Source of the DNA: Algibacter sp. L3A6
GTDB lineage: Bacteria; Bacteroidota; Bacteroidia; Flavobacteriales; Flavobacteriaceae
Length of the DNA stretch: 64,000 bases
Reading direction: 5' to 3'
Assembly (NCBI RefSeq): GCF_009796825.1
Contig: NZ_CP047030.1
Coordinates: 1,773,501-1,837,500, forward strand
Positions 51,839-60,451 of the stretch are shown in pieces. The notes beneath the pieces were generated by a model that was given only the letters and a program-made list of their open reading frames with translations, ran no database searches and was not told the origin of the DNA. Both the position numbers and the translations under genes were made by a program. Numbering within the stretch: the stretch's first letter is position 1; every line of letters begins with the position of its first letter.

Positions 51839-53455
51839 ATGAGTAATTACGCACAATTTACGAAAACGTTTGAGTTAGAAACTTATGGCATAAAAAACGC
51901 CAAAGTTCATTATCAATTATCACCAGAAGAGTTACATGATATTGCTATTGAAAATGGACAAGCTGTAGAGGCTTCTTCAGGTGCTTTAGCAGTTAATACA
52001 GGAGAATTTACGGGGCGTTCTCCAAAAGATCGGTTTATCGTAAAAGATGATATTACAAAAGATAGAATATGGTGGGGCGATGTCAATATCCCCTTCGATA
52101 CAGATAAGTTTGATAAACTATATGATAAGGTTGTAGATTACCTTTCGGGGAAAACACTTTTTGTTCGTGATAGTTATGCTTGCGCAGATGAAAATTATAA
52201 ATTGAATATTAGAGTTATCAATGAGTTTCCTTGGAGCAATCAATTTGCTTATAATATGTTTTTACGCCCAACTGAAGCTGAGTTGGAAAACTTTACTCCA
52301 GAATGGACCATTGTAAACGCACCAAGTTTTATGGCAGTTCCGGATGAAGACGGCACGCGACAACATAATTTTGCTATTTTAAATTTCACTAAAAAAATTG
52401 CCTTAATTGGTGGTACCGGTTATACTGGGGAAATTAAGAAAGGTATATTTTCTGCGTTAAATTTCATTTTACCGGTGTTTAAAAATACGTTACCAATGCA
52501 CTGTAGTGCCAATGTTGGTAAAGATGGGGATACGGCTATTTTCTTTGGACTTTCCGGAACTGGGAAAACAACGCTTTCTACAGACCCAAATAGAAGTTTA
52601 ATTGGAGATGATGAGCATGGTTGGACCGAAGAAAACTCGGTATTTAATTTTGAAGGTGGTTGTTATGCTAAAGTTATCAATTTAGATAAGGATCATGAGC
52701 CTGAGATTTTCGCTGCTATTAAAAAAGGAGCGATTTTAGAAAATGTTATTTTAGATAAAAACGGACATGTTAATTTTGCCGATACATCGATAACTCAAAA
52801 TACACGAGTAAGTTACCCAATAGATCACATTGAAAATATTAGAAAACCATCTATAGGAAAGAACCCGAAAAATATTTTCTTTTTAACGGCTGATGCTTTT
52901 GGAGTTTTGCCTCCTATTTCTAAGTTAACGCCAAGTCAGGCTGCTTATCACTTTATTTCTGGATATACGGCTAAAGTTGCCGGTACAGAAGCGGGTGTTG
53001 TAGAGCCTACACCATCATTTTCTGCTTGTTTTGGAGCGCCATTTATGCCTTTGCATCCTTCGAAATATGCCGAAATGTTAAGTAAAAAAATGATTGATGC
53101 TAATGTAAATGTTTGGTTAGTAAACACGGGCTGGACTGGCGGTCCTTATGGGGTGGGAACCCGTATGAAACTTAAATACACACGCGCTATGATTAATGCG
53201 GTTTTAAATGGAGATTTAGGACTGTATTCTTACGATAAATACCATATTCACTCGGTATTTGGTGTGGCACAACCAAGAGAGTGTCCTGGAGTACCAACTA
53301 AGGTTTTAAGTCCGAGAGCAACTTGGAATGATGATGATGCATATTATAAAACAGCTTTTAAACTTACCAATGCGTTTCGTGAAAACTTTAAAAAATTTGA
53401 AGCACATTGTAGTGAAGAAATTAGACGAGGCGGACCACAGCGTTACGCGTTCTAA
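51839..53455 (+). CDS. pckA: Phosphoenolpyruvate carboxykinase (ATP)
   Basis: Converts oxaloacetate and ATP to phosphoenolpyruvate, the entry to gluconeogenesis. A 538-aa protein with GRSPKDRF (substrate Arg), HCSANVGKDGDTAIFFGLSGTGKTTLS (metal His and P-loop), GDDEHGW and NTGWTGGPYG. Standard length. It is followed by a strong terminator. Confidence 0.97.
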   Translation: MSNYAQFTKTFELETYGIKNAKVHYQLSPEELHDIAIENGQAVEASSGALAVNTGEFTGRSPKDRFIVKDDITKDRIWWGDVNIPFDTDKFDKLYDKVVDYLSGKTLFVRDSYACADENYKLNIRVINEFPWSNQFAYNMFLRPTEAELENFTPEWTIVNAPSFMAVPDEDGTRQHNFAILNFTKKIALIGGTGYTGEIKKGIFSALNFILPVFKNTLPMHCSANVGKDGDTAIFFGLSGTGKTTLSTDPNRSLIGDDEHGWTEENSVFNFEGGCYAKVINLDKDHEPEIFAAIKKGAILENVILDKNGHVNFADTSITQNTRVSYPIDHIENIRKPSIGKNPKNIFFLTADAFGVLPPISKLTPSQAAYHFISGYTAKVAGTEAGVVEPTPSFSACFGAPFMPLHPSKYAEMLSKKMIDANVNVWLVNTGWTGGPYGVGTRMKLKYTRAMINAVLNGDLGLYSYDKYHIHSVFGVAQPRECPGVPTKVLSPRATWNDDDAYYKTAFKLTNAFRENFKKFEAHCSEEIRRGGPQRYAF

Positions 53456-53469
53456 AATATATGGCATAA

Positions 53470-53502
53470 AAAAAAGCTCTGATAATTTATCAGAGCTTTT
53501 TT
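53470..53502. terminator. Bidirectional terminator after pckA
   Basis: AAAAAGCTCTGATA and TATCAGAGCTTTTT pair as a 13-14 bp stem with a 3-nt loop, T-rich on both strands. It also serves the convergent flavoprotein gene ending at 53523. Confidence 0.93.
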
Positions 53503-53522
53503 ATTTTACAACAATAATGTTG

Positions 53523-54128
53523 TTATATCTTTTTATCATGCACTTTTACATGTTTACCTCCATTCCAAAGTGTTAAAATATCTGTAGCTACATGTGCGCC
53601 ACTTCCGGAAGCGATAGCAAATTGACTACGCCATCCTGCTAAAGTACCGGCAACATATAAATTTTCTTCAATTAAATGGTCTGTGTTTTTTAACCAAATT
53701 CTATCTTTTTCTAAGGCTGCTCTTGGGTGTGGTTCAATGTATTGTTCTAAACCTTCTATATTTATTAAACTGGTGTAACCAACTGCAATAACTACAATTT
53801 TAGATTTATAGGTGCTTTTATTAGTAATAATCTCAAAGCCATTGGTTTGTTTTAAAATTTTTAAAACCTTTTCATGATCTATTTGCTCAACATGTGGGTA
53901 GAGGGAAGCGAGTTGGCTTTTTCCTTCATCTAAAATAGATTCTCCAGTAGTGCCAGGTGCTAAACCTAAAACATTATTAAACAATGCGGTTTGTAGGTGC
54001 GATGTTTTTTGGTGGGTGATAATTGCAATTTGTTTATCCTGCGCAAAGGTCTTGTTTTGGGCGGAACCCAAAACTAAAGCACAAGATAAGCCTGCTGCAC
54101 CACCGCCAATAATTAAAGCATCGTACAT
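53523..54128 (-). CDS. Short FAD-dependent oxidoreductase, thioredoxin-reductase-like
   Basis: A 201-aa flavoprotein. The FAD motif ALIIGGGAAGLSCALVLG is N-terminal and the second FAD contact, ENLYVAGTLAGWRSQFAIASGSG, is C-terminal. Compared with thioredoxin reductases (~310 aa) it lacks the NADPH domain and the CxxC pair, so it must be reduced by another partner or act differently. It is third in an operon with marC and a 67-aa membrane protein (gaps 11 and 1 bp). Confidence 0.8.
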   Translation of the reverse strand: MYDALIIGGGAAGLSCALVLGSAQNKTFAQDKQIAIITHQKTSHLQTALFNNVLGLAPGTTGESILDEGKSQLASLYPHVEQIDHEKVLKILKQTNGFEIITNKSTYKSKIVVIAVGYTSLINIEGLEQYIEPHPRAALEKDRIWLKNTDHLIEENLYVAGTLAGWRSQFAIASGSGAHVATDILTLWNGGKHVKVHDKKI

Positions 54129-54129
54129 A

Positions 54130-54333
54130 CTATTTGTGGTCTTTTACTTTTTGCTCAATTTTTTTCGAGACTCCTAAAATTAACATTAATAATATCGCGC
54201 AAAGTGATGCTACTATAGTAATAATAGCAATCATGCTTTGTCCTTTAAAAGGATTGTCGAAATTTATTTGAGTAAAATTAAAAATAATAAGTCCTAATGC
54301 GATAATACTTAAAACTACAGATAAAATTTTCAT
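54130..54333 (-). CDS. Small two-helix membrane protein
   Basis: A 67-aa protein with two hydrophobic helices (about 4-20 and 33-55) and a basic tail (SKKIEQKVKDHK). It is packed between marC (11 bp) and the flavoprotein gene (1 bp) on the same strand, which supports it being real. Function unknown. Confidence 0.65.
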   Translation of the reverse strand: MKILSVVLSIIALGLIIFNFTQINFDNPFKGQSMIAIITIVASLCAILLMLILGVSKKIEQKVKDHK

Positions 54334-54344
54334 ACTATATAAGG

Positions 54345-54932
54345 TTATATTACTTCAAATAGAGCTTTAATATTATGTGCAAATAATTTTACAGCAATGG
54401 CTAGTAAAATAACACCAAATATTTTACGTATAATATTAATACCGTTTTGGCCAATTATACTTTCTATTTTAGCAGATGTTTTTAAAACGATAAAAATAAT
54501 GATAACATTCATTAAAACAGCAACAATAATGTTTTCTGTTCTAAATTCTGCTCTTAGAGATAATAAAGTGGTTAAACTACCTGGTCCTGCAATAAGTGGA
54601 AATGCCAGAGGAAATACTGCTGTAGTCATAGAAGCTTCTTCTTCTTGTTTATAAAGTGTAATGCCAAGTATCATTTCCAAAGCAATGAAAAACAGGATAA
54701 AAGCACCTGCAACAGCAAACGAGTTTACATCAATACCAATAAGGTTTAAAATACTTTTTCCTAAAAACAGAAAAACAATAAGGATGACCCCGGCAATTAT
54801 AGAGGCTTTTTCGCTTTGTATATGTCCTACTTTTTTGCGTAAATCTATAACAATAGGAATGTTACCTATAATATCGATTACTGCGAATAATACCATAAAG
54901 GCTGTAAATATTTCTTTAAAATTAAATTGCAT
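54345..54932 (-). CDS. MarC family membrane protein
   Basis: A 195-aa integral membrane protein with six hydrophobic helices, of the MarC/UPF0056 family: IDIIGNIPIVIDLRKK near the start, the FFIALEMILGI helix, and FPLAFPLIAGPGSLTTLLSL in the middle. Despite the name, the family is not established in multidrug resistance. First gene of a three-gene operon. Confidence 0.88.
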   Translation of the reverse strand: MQFNFKEIFTAFMVLFAVIDIIGNIPIVIDLRKKVGHIQSEKASIIAGVILIVFLFLGKSILNLIGIDVNSFAVAGAFILFFIALEMILGITLYKQEEEASMTTAVFPLAFPLIAGPGSLTTLLSLRAEFRTENIIVAVLMNVIIIFIVLKTSAKIESIIGQNGINIIRKIFGVILLAIAVKLFAHNIKALFEVI

Positions 54933-55062
54933 GTCTTTTTTATAATTTAATAAATCGTAAAATTGCTTACGTTTTTCTTAGTAAAAACTGTTTAAACTGA
55001 GAAATCTCAATTTTTCGGCAAAAGTAGATTATTAAATTAATTAATTTCAATTTAAGATTAAC

Positions 55063-55070
55063 TATTTTTG
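55063..55070 (+). promoter_or_regulatory. -7 box for the DUF3109 gene
   Basis: TATTTTTG matches TAnnTTTG, 23 nt before the ATG. Confidence 0.5.
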
Positions 55071-55093
55071 CACTTTATAACGTAAAATATAAT

Positions 55094-55657
55094 ATGTTTC
55101 AACTAGGTAAAACAATTATTTCTGAAGAAATAGTAAAAAAAGATTTCTTGTGTAACCTTTCGGCGTGTAAGGGTGCTTGTTGTATCGATGGTGATGCTGG
55201 AGCTCCTTTAGAGGAAGACGAAATTAAAATCATGGAGGCAATCTACCCTAAAGTGAAACCTTTTTTGCGTCAGGAAGGTATTGATGCTATTGAAGCTCAA
55301 GGTACTTACACAACATCGGAAGATGGTGATCTGGAAACGCCATTAATTAATGGAGCTGATTGTGCTTATGTTATTTTCGATGAAAAAAACATAGCGCTTT
55401 GTGCTATTGAAGAAGCTTATAATCAAGGTGAGATTGATTGGAAAAAGCCAGTTTCTTGTCATTTATACCCAGTAAGAGTTCAAGGTTATTCTGAGTTTTC
55501 TGCTGTAAATTATCATAAATGGCAAATTTGTGACGATGCTTGTGAGCTTGGTGAAGAATTAGGTGTGCCGGTTTATAAATTTGTAAAAGAAGCTTTAATT
55601 AGGAAGTTTGGTGAAGATTGGTACGCGGAATTAGAAAAAGTAGCCGAAACTTTATAA
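55094..55657 (+). CDS. DUF3109 family Cys-rich protein
   Basis: A 187-aa cytoplasmic protein of the DUF3109 family, related to the YkgJ-type Cys-rich group. Cys residues lie in LCNLSACKGACCIDGDAG, GADCAYVIF, ALCAIEEAY, VSCHLYPV and QICDDACELG, an arrangement that likely binds zinc or an Fe-S cluster. Function unknown. Monocistronic, with a -7 box and a terminator. Confidence 0.85.
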   Translation: MFQLGKTIISEEIVKKDFLCNLSACKGACCIDGDAGAPLEEDEIKIMEAIYPKVKPFLRQEGIDAIEAQGTYTTSEDGDLETPLINGADCAYVIFDEKNIALCAIEEAYNQGEIDWKKPVSCHLYPVRVQGYSEFSAVNYHKWQICDDACELGEELGVPVYKFVKEALIRKFGEDWYAELEKVAETL

Positions 55658-55689
55658 GAAAAAATAAAATACAATATCTTAATATTTAA

Positions 55690-55722
55690 AAAAAATGAAG
55701 CCTCAAAAGCTTCATTTTTTTT
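55690..55722 (+). terminator. Terminator after the DUF3109 gene
   Basis: AATGAAGC (55694-55701) and GCTTCATT (55709-55716) form an 8-bp stem inside flanking A- and T-tracts. Confidence 0.85.
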
Positions 55723-56275
55723 GTGAACTAAAAATTAATTTTCCAAAATGTTTTTTAGGAAAAAAATAAAAAAAGGGTGTTAAATATTTTGATTTTACGA
55801 AATTTTATATCCAAAATACTCAAAACTTATGTTTCAATAATTAGTGAAAACTAGGTTTAATTGAGGTTCTAAAATAAGGTATCAACAAGTGTAAAATAAG
55901 GGGTTTTAAGGTGAATTGAAGCAATGAAATTTTAGTCTAAAGTTTGATTTTTTTGATTTATAATAATTTGATATTCAATACAGTAAGAATCTCATAAAAA
56001 AAGCAGCCCTTTTTTGCGAGATTGCATAATTGTTAAAAACTTGTTGACAATGTTTATAAAATACCCTTTCATTTTCAGCAACAATTGTCAATCTTTGTTG
56101 TCGGCAAAAAAGGCAAAACTTTTCTTCTCAAATTTATTTAGAAAAGCGATGCGAAAGAAGCCTCTTTTTATTTCTCTTAAAGAAAAATATAACACAATTT
56201 TACAGATTAAATAATAGAATTTTGAATTATCAACATTATTCTAAATGACTGTCTAGCGATTAATAAAAGATAACT
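55723..56275 (+). other. Long non-coding leader region of the nrdB-nrdA operon
   Basis: 553 bp without a supported gene. It holds a hairpin at 55988-56023 (AATCTC/GAGATT enclosing A7/T6) and a widely spaced inverted repeat, TTGACAAT (56044-56051) with ATTGTCAA (56084-56091). A 66-codon frame at 56014-56214 starts at TTG and overlaps these structures, so I do not accept it. No sequence matching an NrdR box is visible. Confidence 0.5.
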
Positions 56276-57550
56276 ATGGAGATTACACAAATTATAAAAA
56301 GAGATTACGAAACAAGCCCCTTTGTTTTGAGTAAAATTGCTAGTGCTGTTGAAAAAGCGATGCTTTCGGTTGGAAACGGTTCTAAACAAGATGCCGAAAC
56401 AGTTGCGGTAAAAGTTTTACAAACATTATTAGATAGAAAATCAAAAGATATTAATTACTTGCCAAACGTAGAGCAAGTTCAGGATCTTGTTGAAGATAAA
56501 TTAATGGAAAGTTCTTTTCATGATGTAGCAAAAGCTTACATACTATATAGAAACGAACAGGCAAGAAGTAGAAAAACAAATATTTTTGAAAAAAGAATTA
56601 ATTTAAAACCTTACGAATATCCTGCATTGAATGATTATGTGGATGCTATTCGTCACTCATATTGGATTCATTCAGAATTTAATTTCACAAGTGATATACA
56701 AGATTTTAAAACAAGATTAACTCCAATTGAGCAAAATGCCATAAAGAACACGATGTTGGCTATTTCTCAAATTGAAGTTGCAGTAAAAAGTTTTTGGGGA
56801 GATATCTATAATAAAATGCCGAAACCAGAAATTGGATCGGTAGGAGCAACATTTGCAGAAAGTGAAGTGCGCCATCATGATGCATATTCTCATTTATTGG
56901 AAATTTTAGGTTTAAACAACGAGTTTAAAAACTTAAAGAAGAAACCAGTAATTATGAGACGTGTTCATTATTTAGAAACCGCCTTAAAAAACGCAAAAAG
57001 TGAAAACAATAAAGATTATGCAGAATCTATTTTGCTGTTTTCTTTATTTATCGAACACGTGTCTTTATTTTCTCAATTTTTAATAATTATGGCATTTAAT
57101 AAGCATAAAAACATGCTTAAAGGTGTTTCTAATGTTGTTGAAGCTACTTCTAAAGAAGAGCAAATACACGGCGATTTTGGAATCGATATTATTAAAATTA
57201 TTAAAGAAGAAAACCCAACGTGGTTTGACGATGAGCATGCAGACTTAATTAAAAAGTTATGTATTGAAGCTTTCGATTCTGAAAGTGATATTGTAGACTG
57301 GATTTTTGAAGACGGTGAATTAGATTTCTTGCCAAAAGATGTTGTTAACGAGTTTATTAAAAACCGTTTCAACAATTCATTAGAGAGTATTGGTATTGAA
57401 AAAGTATTTGAAGTTAACGAAGAGTTAGTGCAAAAAACCGAATGGTTTGACGATGAAATAATCGGTACTAAGCATGGCGATTTCTTTGTAAAGCGCTCCA
57501 TTAACTACAGTAAAAGAACAAAAAGTATAACTAGCGACGACTTATTTTAA
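56276..57550 (+). CDS. nrdB: Ribonucleotide reductase radical-generating subunit with N-terminal ATP-cone
   Basis: Class I RNR small subunit, 424 aa. Residues 1-~95 are an ATP-cone (IIKRDYETSPFVLSKIASAVEKAM), the allosteric on/off switch normally found in NrdA. The metal-binding body includes Glu197, His200 and Tyr204 in FAESEVRHHDAY (equivalent to E. coli E115, H118 and Y122) and EQIHGDFG. This architecture was described in Leeuwenhoekiella blandensis, where the cone drives tetramerisation with dATP. nrdA follows 3 bp later and lacks the cone. The metal type (Fe or Mn) cannot be read from sequence. Confidence 0.93.
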   Translation: MEITQIIKRDYETSPFVLSKIASAVEKAMLSVGNGSKQDAETVAVKVLQTLLDRKSKDINYLPNVEQVQDLVEDKLMESSFHDVAKAYILYRNEQARSRKTNIFEKRINLKPYEYPALNDYVDAIRHSYWIHSEFNFTSDIQDFKTRLTPIEQNAIKNTMLAISQIEVAVKSFWGDIYNKMPKPEIGSVGATFAESEVRHHDAYSHLLEILGLNNEFKNLKKKPVIMRRVHYLETALKNAKSENNKDYAESILLFSLFIEHVSLFSQFLIIMAFNKHKNMLKGVSNVVEATSKEEQIHGDFGIDIIKIIKEENPTWFDDEHADLIKKLCIEAFDSESDIVDWIFEDGELDFLPKDVVNEFIKNRFNNSLESIGIEKVFEVNEELVQKTEWFDDEIIGTKHGDFFVKRSINYSKRTKSITSDDLF

Positions 57551-57553
57551 AAA

Positions 57554-59347
57554 ATGAACAATCAGACACAGAACCAAACAGACACGAGTTTAAATGAAAA
57601 CACCAAATCATCTAACTATGATGATTTAAAGAAAGCAAGAAAAGAAGCTAGAAAAGAAATTGGAAAACAACCAGAAATTAAATGGTTAACCGAAAATAGT
57701 CGTCAATTTTTAGCTTCAGGATACCTTACCGATGATACAACACCGGAAGTTAGAATTAGAGAAATAGCAGAAAGAGCCGAAGAGATTTTAAAAATCGATG
57801 GTTTTGCAGATAAATTTTACGGATACATGGCAGAAGGGTATTACTCTTTAGCTTCACCAGTGTGGTCTAACTTTGGCAAGCGTCGAGGCTTACCAATTAG
57901 TTGTTTTGGTTCGCACATTTCTGATGATATGGGAGATATTCTATATACACAATCAGAAGTGGGAATGATGTCTAAACTTGGTGGTGGTACATCAGGTTAT
58001 TTCGGGAAATTGCGTCATAGAGGTGCACCTGTAAAAAATAATGGAGAGTCTTCTGGTGCAGTTCACATCATGCAACTTTTCGAAAAAATGGTAGATGTTG
58101 TAAGTCAAGGTTCTGTACGTCGTGGCCGTTTTTCACCTTATTTACCAATTGAGCACCAAGATATTCACGAGTTTTTAGAAATAGGAACAGAAGGAAACCC
58201 AATTCAAGAGTTAACCCATGGTGTTACTGTAGGTAACGAGTGGATGCAAGAAATGATTGATGGTGATGCTGATAAAAGAGCAATCTGGGCAAAAGTATTA
58301 CAACGTAGAGGAGAAATAGGATACCCTTATATTTTCTTTAGAGATAATGCAAACAATAATGCTCCTGATGTTTATAAAGATAAGAACCATGAGATTTACG
58401 CAAGTAACTTATGTTCTGAAATTATGCTACCTACAAACGATCGTTGGTCTTTTGTTTGTGTATTGTCTTCAATAAACTTATTACATTACGATAAATGGAA
58501 AGATACCGATGCTGTAGAAACTATGGTATACTTTTTAGATGCGGTATTAGAAGAGTTTATTACAAAATTAGAAGTTTATAGAGATTCTGATAGTCGTGAT
58601 GATAGGCACACTTTCATGTTTATGGAAAAAGCTTATACTTTCGCTAAAGAAAATAGAGCTTTAGGTATGGGAGCCTTAGGATGGCACTCATTATTACAAT
58701 CTAAAATGGTAGGTTTCGATAGTCAAGAAGCTTTCGATTTAAACAGTGAAATCTTTAAAACTATTAAAGAAAAATCTGTTAAAGCATCAAAAGAATTAGC
58801 AGTATTATTTGGTGAGCCAGAAGTTTTAAAAGGTTATGGCAGACGTAATACAACGCTTAATGCAGTAGCTCCAACAACATCTTCAGCATTTATTTTAGGA
58901 CAAGTTTCTCAAGGTATCGAGCCAATTTGGTCTAACAGTTATGTAAAAGATATTGCTAAAATTAAAACAACTATCAAGAACCCGTTTTTATTAGATCTTT
59001 TAAAAGAAAAAGGAATTAATACTAATGAAATCTGGAGGTCTATTCGCGATAACGATGGTTCAGTTCAACATTTAGATGAACTTACCGATCATGAAAAAGA
59101 TGTGTTTAAAACATATTCTGAAATCGACCAGATGACTATTATTTATCAGGCTGCTAACAGACAAAACCATATAGATCAAGCACAATCTTTAAACATTATG
59201 GTGCACCCAGATATGCCTGTAAAAGAGATTAATAAAATATATGTTACTGCTTGGCAATTAGGTGTTAAGTCTTTATACTATCAACACAGTATGAATGCTG
59301 CACAAAAATTTAAGCAAAAGAAAGAATGTAAAAGTTGTGAAGGTTAA
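57554..59347 (+). CDS. nrdA: Ribonucleotide reductase catalytic subunit lacking an ATP-cone
   Basis: Reduces ribonucleoside diphosphates to deoxyribonucleotides. A 597-aa protein. A ~40-residue polar N-terminus replaces the ATP-cone. Active-site residues are Cys117 in PISCFGSH, Asn285, Cys287 and Glu289 in NLCSEIML, and Cys302 in FVCVLSS. The mobile C-terminal redox pair is Cys592/Cys595 in KECKSCEG. It is shorter than E. coli NrdA (761 aa), as expected without the cone. Co-transcribed with nrdB. Confidence 0.95.
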   Translation: MNNQTQNQTDTSLNENTKSSNYDDLKKARKEARKEIGKQPEIKWLTENSRQFLASGYLTDDTTPEVRIREIAERAEEILKIDGFADKFYGYMAEGYYSLASPVWSNFGKRRGLPISCFGSHISDDMGDILYTQSEVGMMSKLGGGTSGYFGKLRHRGAPVKNNGESSGAVHIMQLFEKMVDVVSQGSVRRGRFSPYLPIEHQDIHEFLEIGTEGNPIQELTHGVTVGNEWMQEMIDGDADKRAIWAKVLQRRGEIGYPYIFFRDNANNNAPDVYKDKNHEIYASNLCSEIMLPTNDRWSFVCVLSSINLLHYDKWKDTDAVETMVYFLDAVLEEFITKLEVYRDSDSRDDRHTFMFMEKAYTFAKENRALGMGALGWHSLLQSKMVGFDSQEAFDLNSEIFKTIKEKSVKASKELAVLFGEPEVLKGYGRRNTTLNAVAPTTSSAFILGQVSQGIEPIWSNSYVKDIAKIKTTIKNPFLLDLLKEKGINTNEIWRSIRDNDGSVQHLDELTDHEKDVFKTYSEIDQMTIIYQAANRQNHIDQAQSLNIMVHPDMPVKEINKIYVTAWQLGVKSLYYQHSMNAAQKFKQKKECKSCEG

Positions 59348-59402
59348 TCTTCACTAAAAATATAGTGTTAAGTAAATCCTACGGTAGTAGGTAAGTGTTA
59401 AT

Positions 59403-59432
59403 AAAAAGCATCTCCACGGAGATGCTTTTTTT
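59403..59432 (+). terminator. Terminator after nrdA
   Basis: AAAAAGCATCTC and GAGATGCTTTTT form a 12-bp stem with a short loop and a continuing T-tract. Confidence 0.92.
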
Positions 59433-59500
59433 ATTAAAAAATCTAGTATGTAAAAAATTACGTATATTTATTTCACCATTAATGAGTCTGTTTTTTTAAG

Positions 59501-60451
59501 ATGAAAAATTACAGATTATCAACCCCCAATATGCTTAAACACCTATTTCTAATTACCCTTCATTGTGTTATGTTTTCTTTTGAAGGAACAAGTCAATCTC
59601 AAGGAAGCTCTACGCTTTTATTTAACGAAACTACATTACTGAAACATGTAGAATCCTTATCGTCCGATGCTTTTGAAGGCCGAAGAACAGGAACAGCAGG
59701 TGCCGAAAAAGCACGTAAATACATTGTAAACCAATTTCATGCTTTAAAGGTTTTACCTTTTACTAAAAACTACGAACAAAAATTTTCCTTTTATAAAAAA
59801 AGACAAACCTTTGAAGGTGTAAATGTTCTTGGATGGATAAAGGGTAGCGAGTCGCCTAAAAAGTATATTGTAATAAGTGCACATTACGATCATGAAGGCA
59901 TCCATATGGGCGAAATTTATAATGGTGCCGATGATAATGCTTCTGGGTTAAGTGCTTTGTTTAGTTTTGCTGAATATTTTCAAGCACACCCTCCTAAGTA
60001 TTCGGTTATTTTAGCAGCCTTTGATGGTGAAGAACTAGGTTTGCAAGGCTCTAAGTTTTTTGTAAAAAGTAACGTTTTAGCAGAAAAAAATATTCGTTGT
60101 AATCTTAATATGGATATGATAAGCCGCAGTGATAATAACGTATTATTTGCTGTTGGCACGGCTTATAACGAAACTTTAAAAAGCATTGTAACATCAACTA
60201 AAGGTGCAGGAGGTTTAAACTTAGCTACGGGCCATGATGGGCATGATGGTTTGGAGAATTGGACATATTCATCAGATCATGGAAACTTTCATAAAAAGGA
60301 AATTCCATTCTTATATTTTGGAGTAGACGACCATAAGGATTATCATGAACCTACGGACGATTTTGAAAATATTCACCCGGAGTTTTATATCAATGCAGTA
60401 AAAACAATTATTTCGGTTTTCGAGAAAGTAGATGATGTTAAACAGCTCTAA
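59501..60451 (+). CDS. Exported M28-family metallopeptidase
   Basis: A 316-aa zinc peptidase (aminopeptidase type). Zinc and catalytic motifs: SAHYDH (His), GADDNASG (bridging Asp), FDGEELG (catalytic Glu), NMDM (Asp) and DYHEPTDDFENI (His). A hydrophobic N-terminal segment (LKHLFLITLHCVMFSF) suggests export; MKNYRLSTPN may be a short n-region, or the start may be the ATG at 59531. Its stop overlaps that of the convergent outer-membrane protein gene. Confidence 0.88.
   Translation: MKNYRLSTPNMLKHLFLITLHCVMFSFEGTSQSQGSSTLLFNETTLLKHVESLSSDAFEGRRTGTAGAEKARKYIVNQFHALKVLPFTKNYEQKFSFYKKRQTFEGVNVLGWIKGSESPKKYIVISAHYDHEGIHMGEIYNGADDNASGLSALFSFAEYFQAHPPKYSVILAAFDGEELGLQGSKFFVKSNVLAEKNIRCNLNMDMISRSDNNVLFAVGTAYNETLKSIVTSTKGAGGLNLATGHDGHDGLENWTYSSDHGNFHKKEIPFLYFGVDDHKDYHEPTDDFENIHPEFYINAVKTIISVFEKVDDVKQL

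Noticed and set aside
56014..56214. 66-codon plus-strand frame in the nrdBA leader
   Set aside because: Begins at TTG, overlaps the leader hairpin and inverted repeat, and has no recognisable protein pattern.
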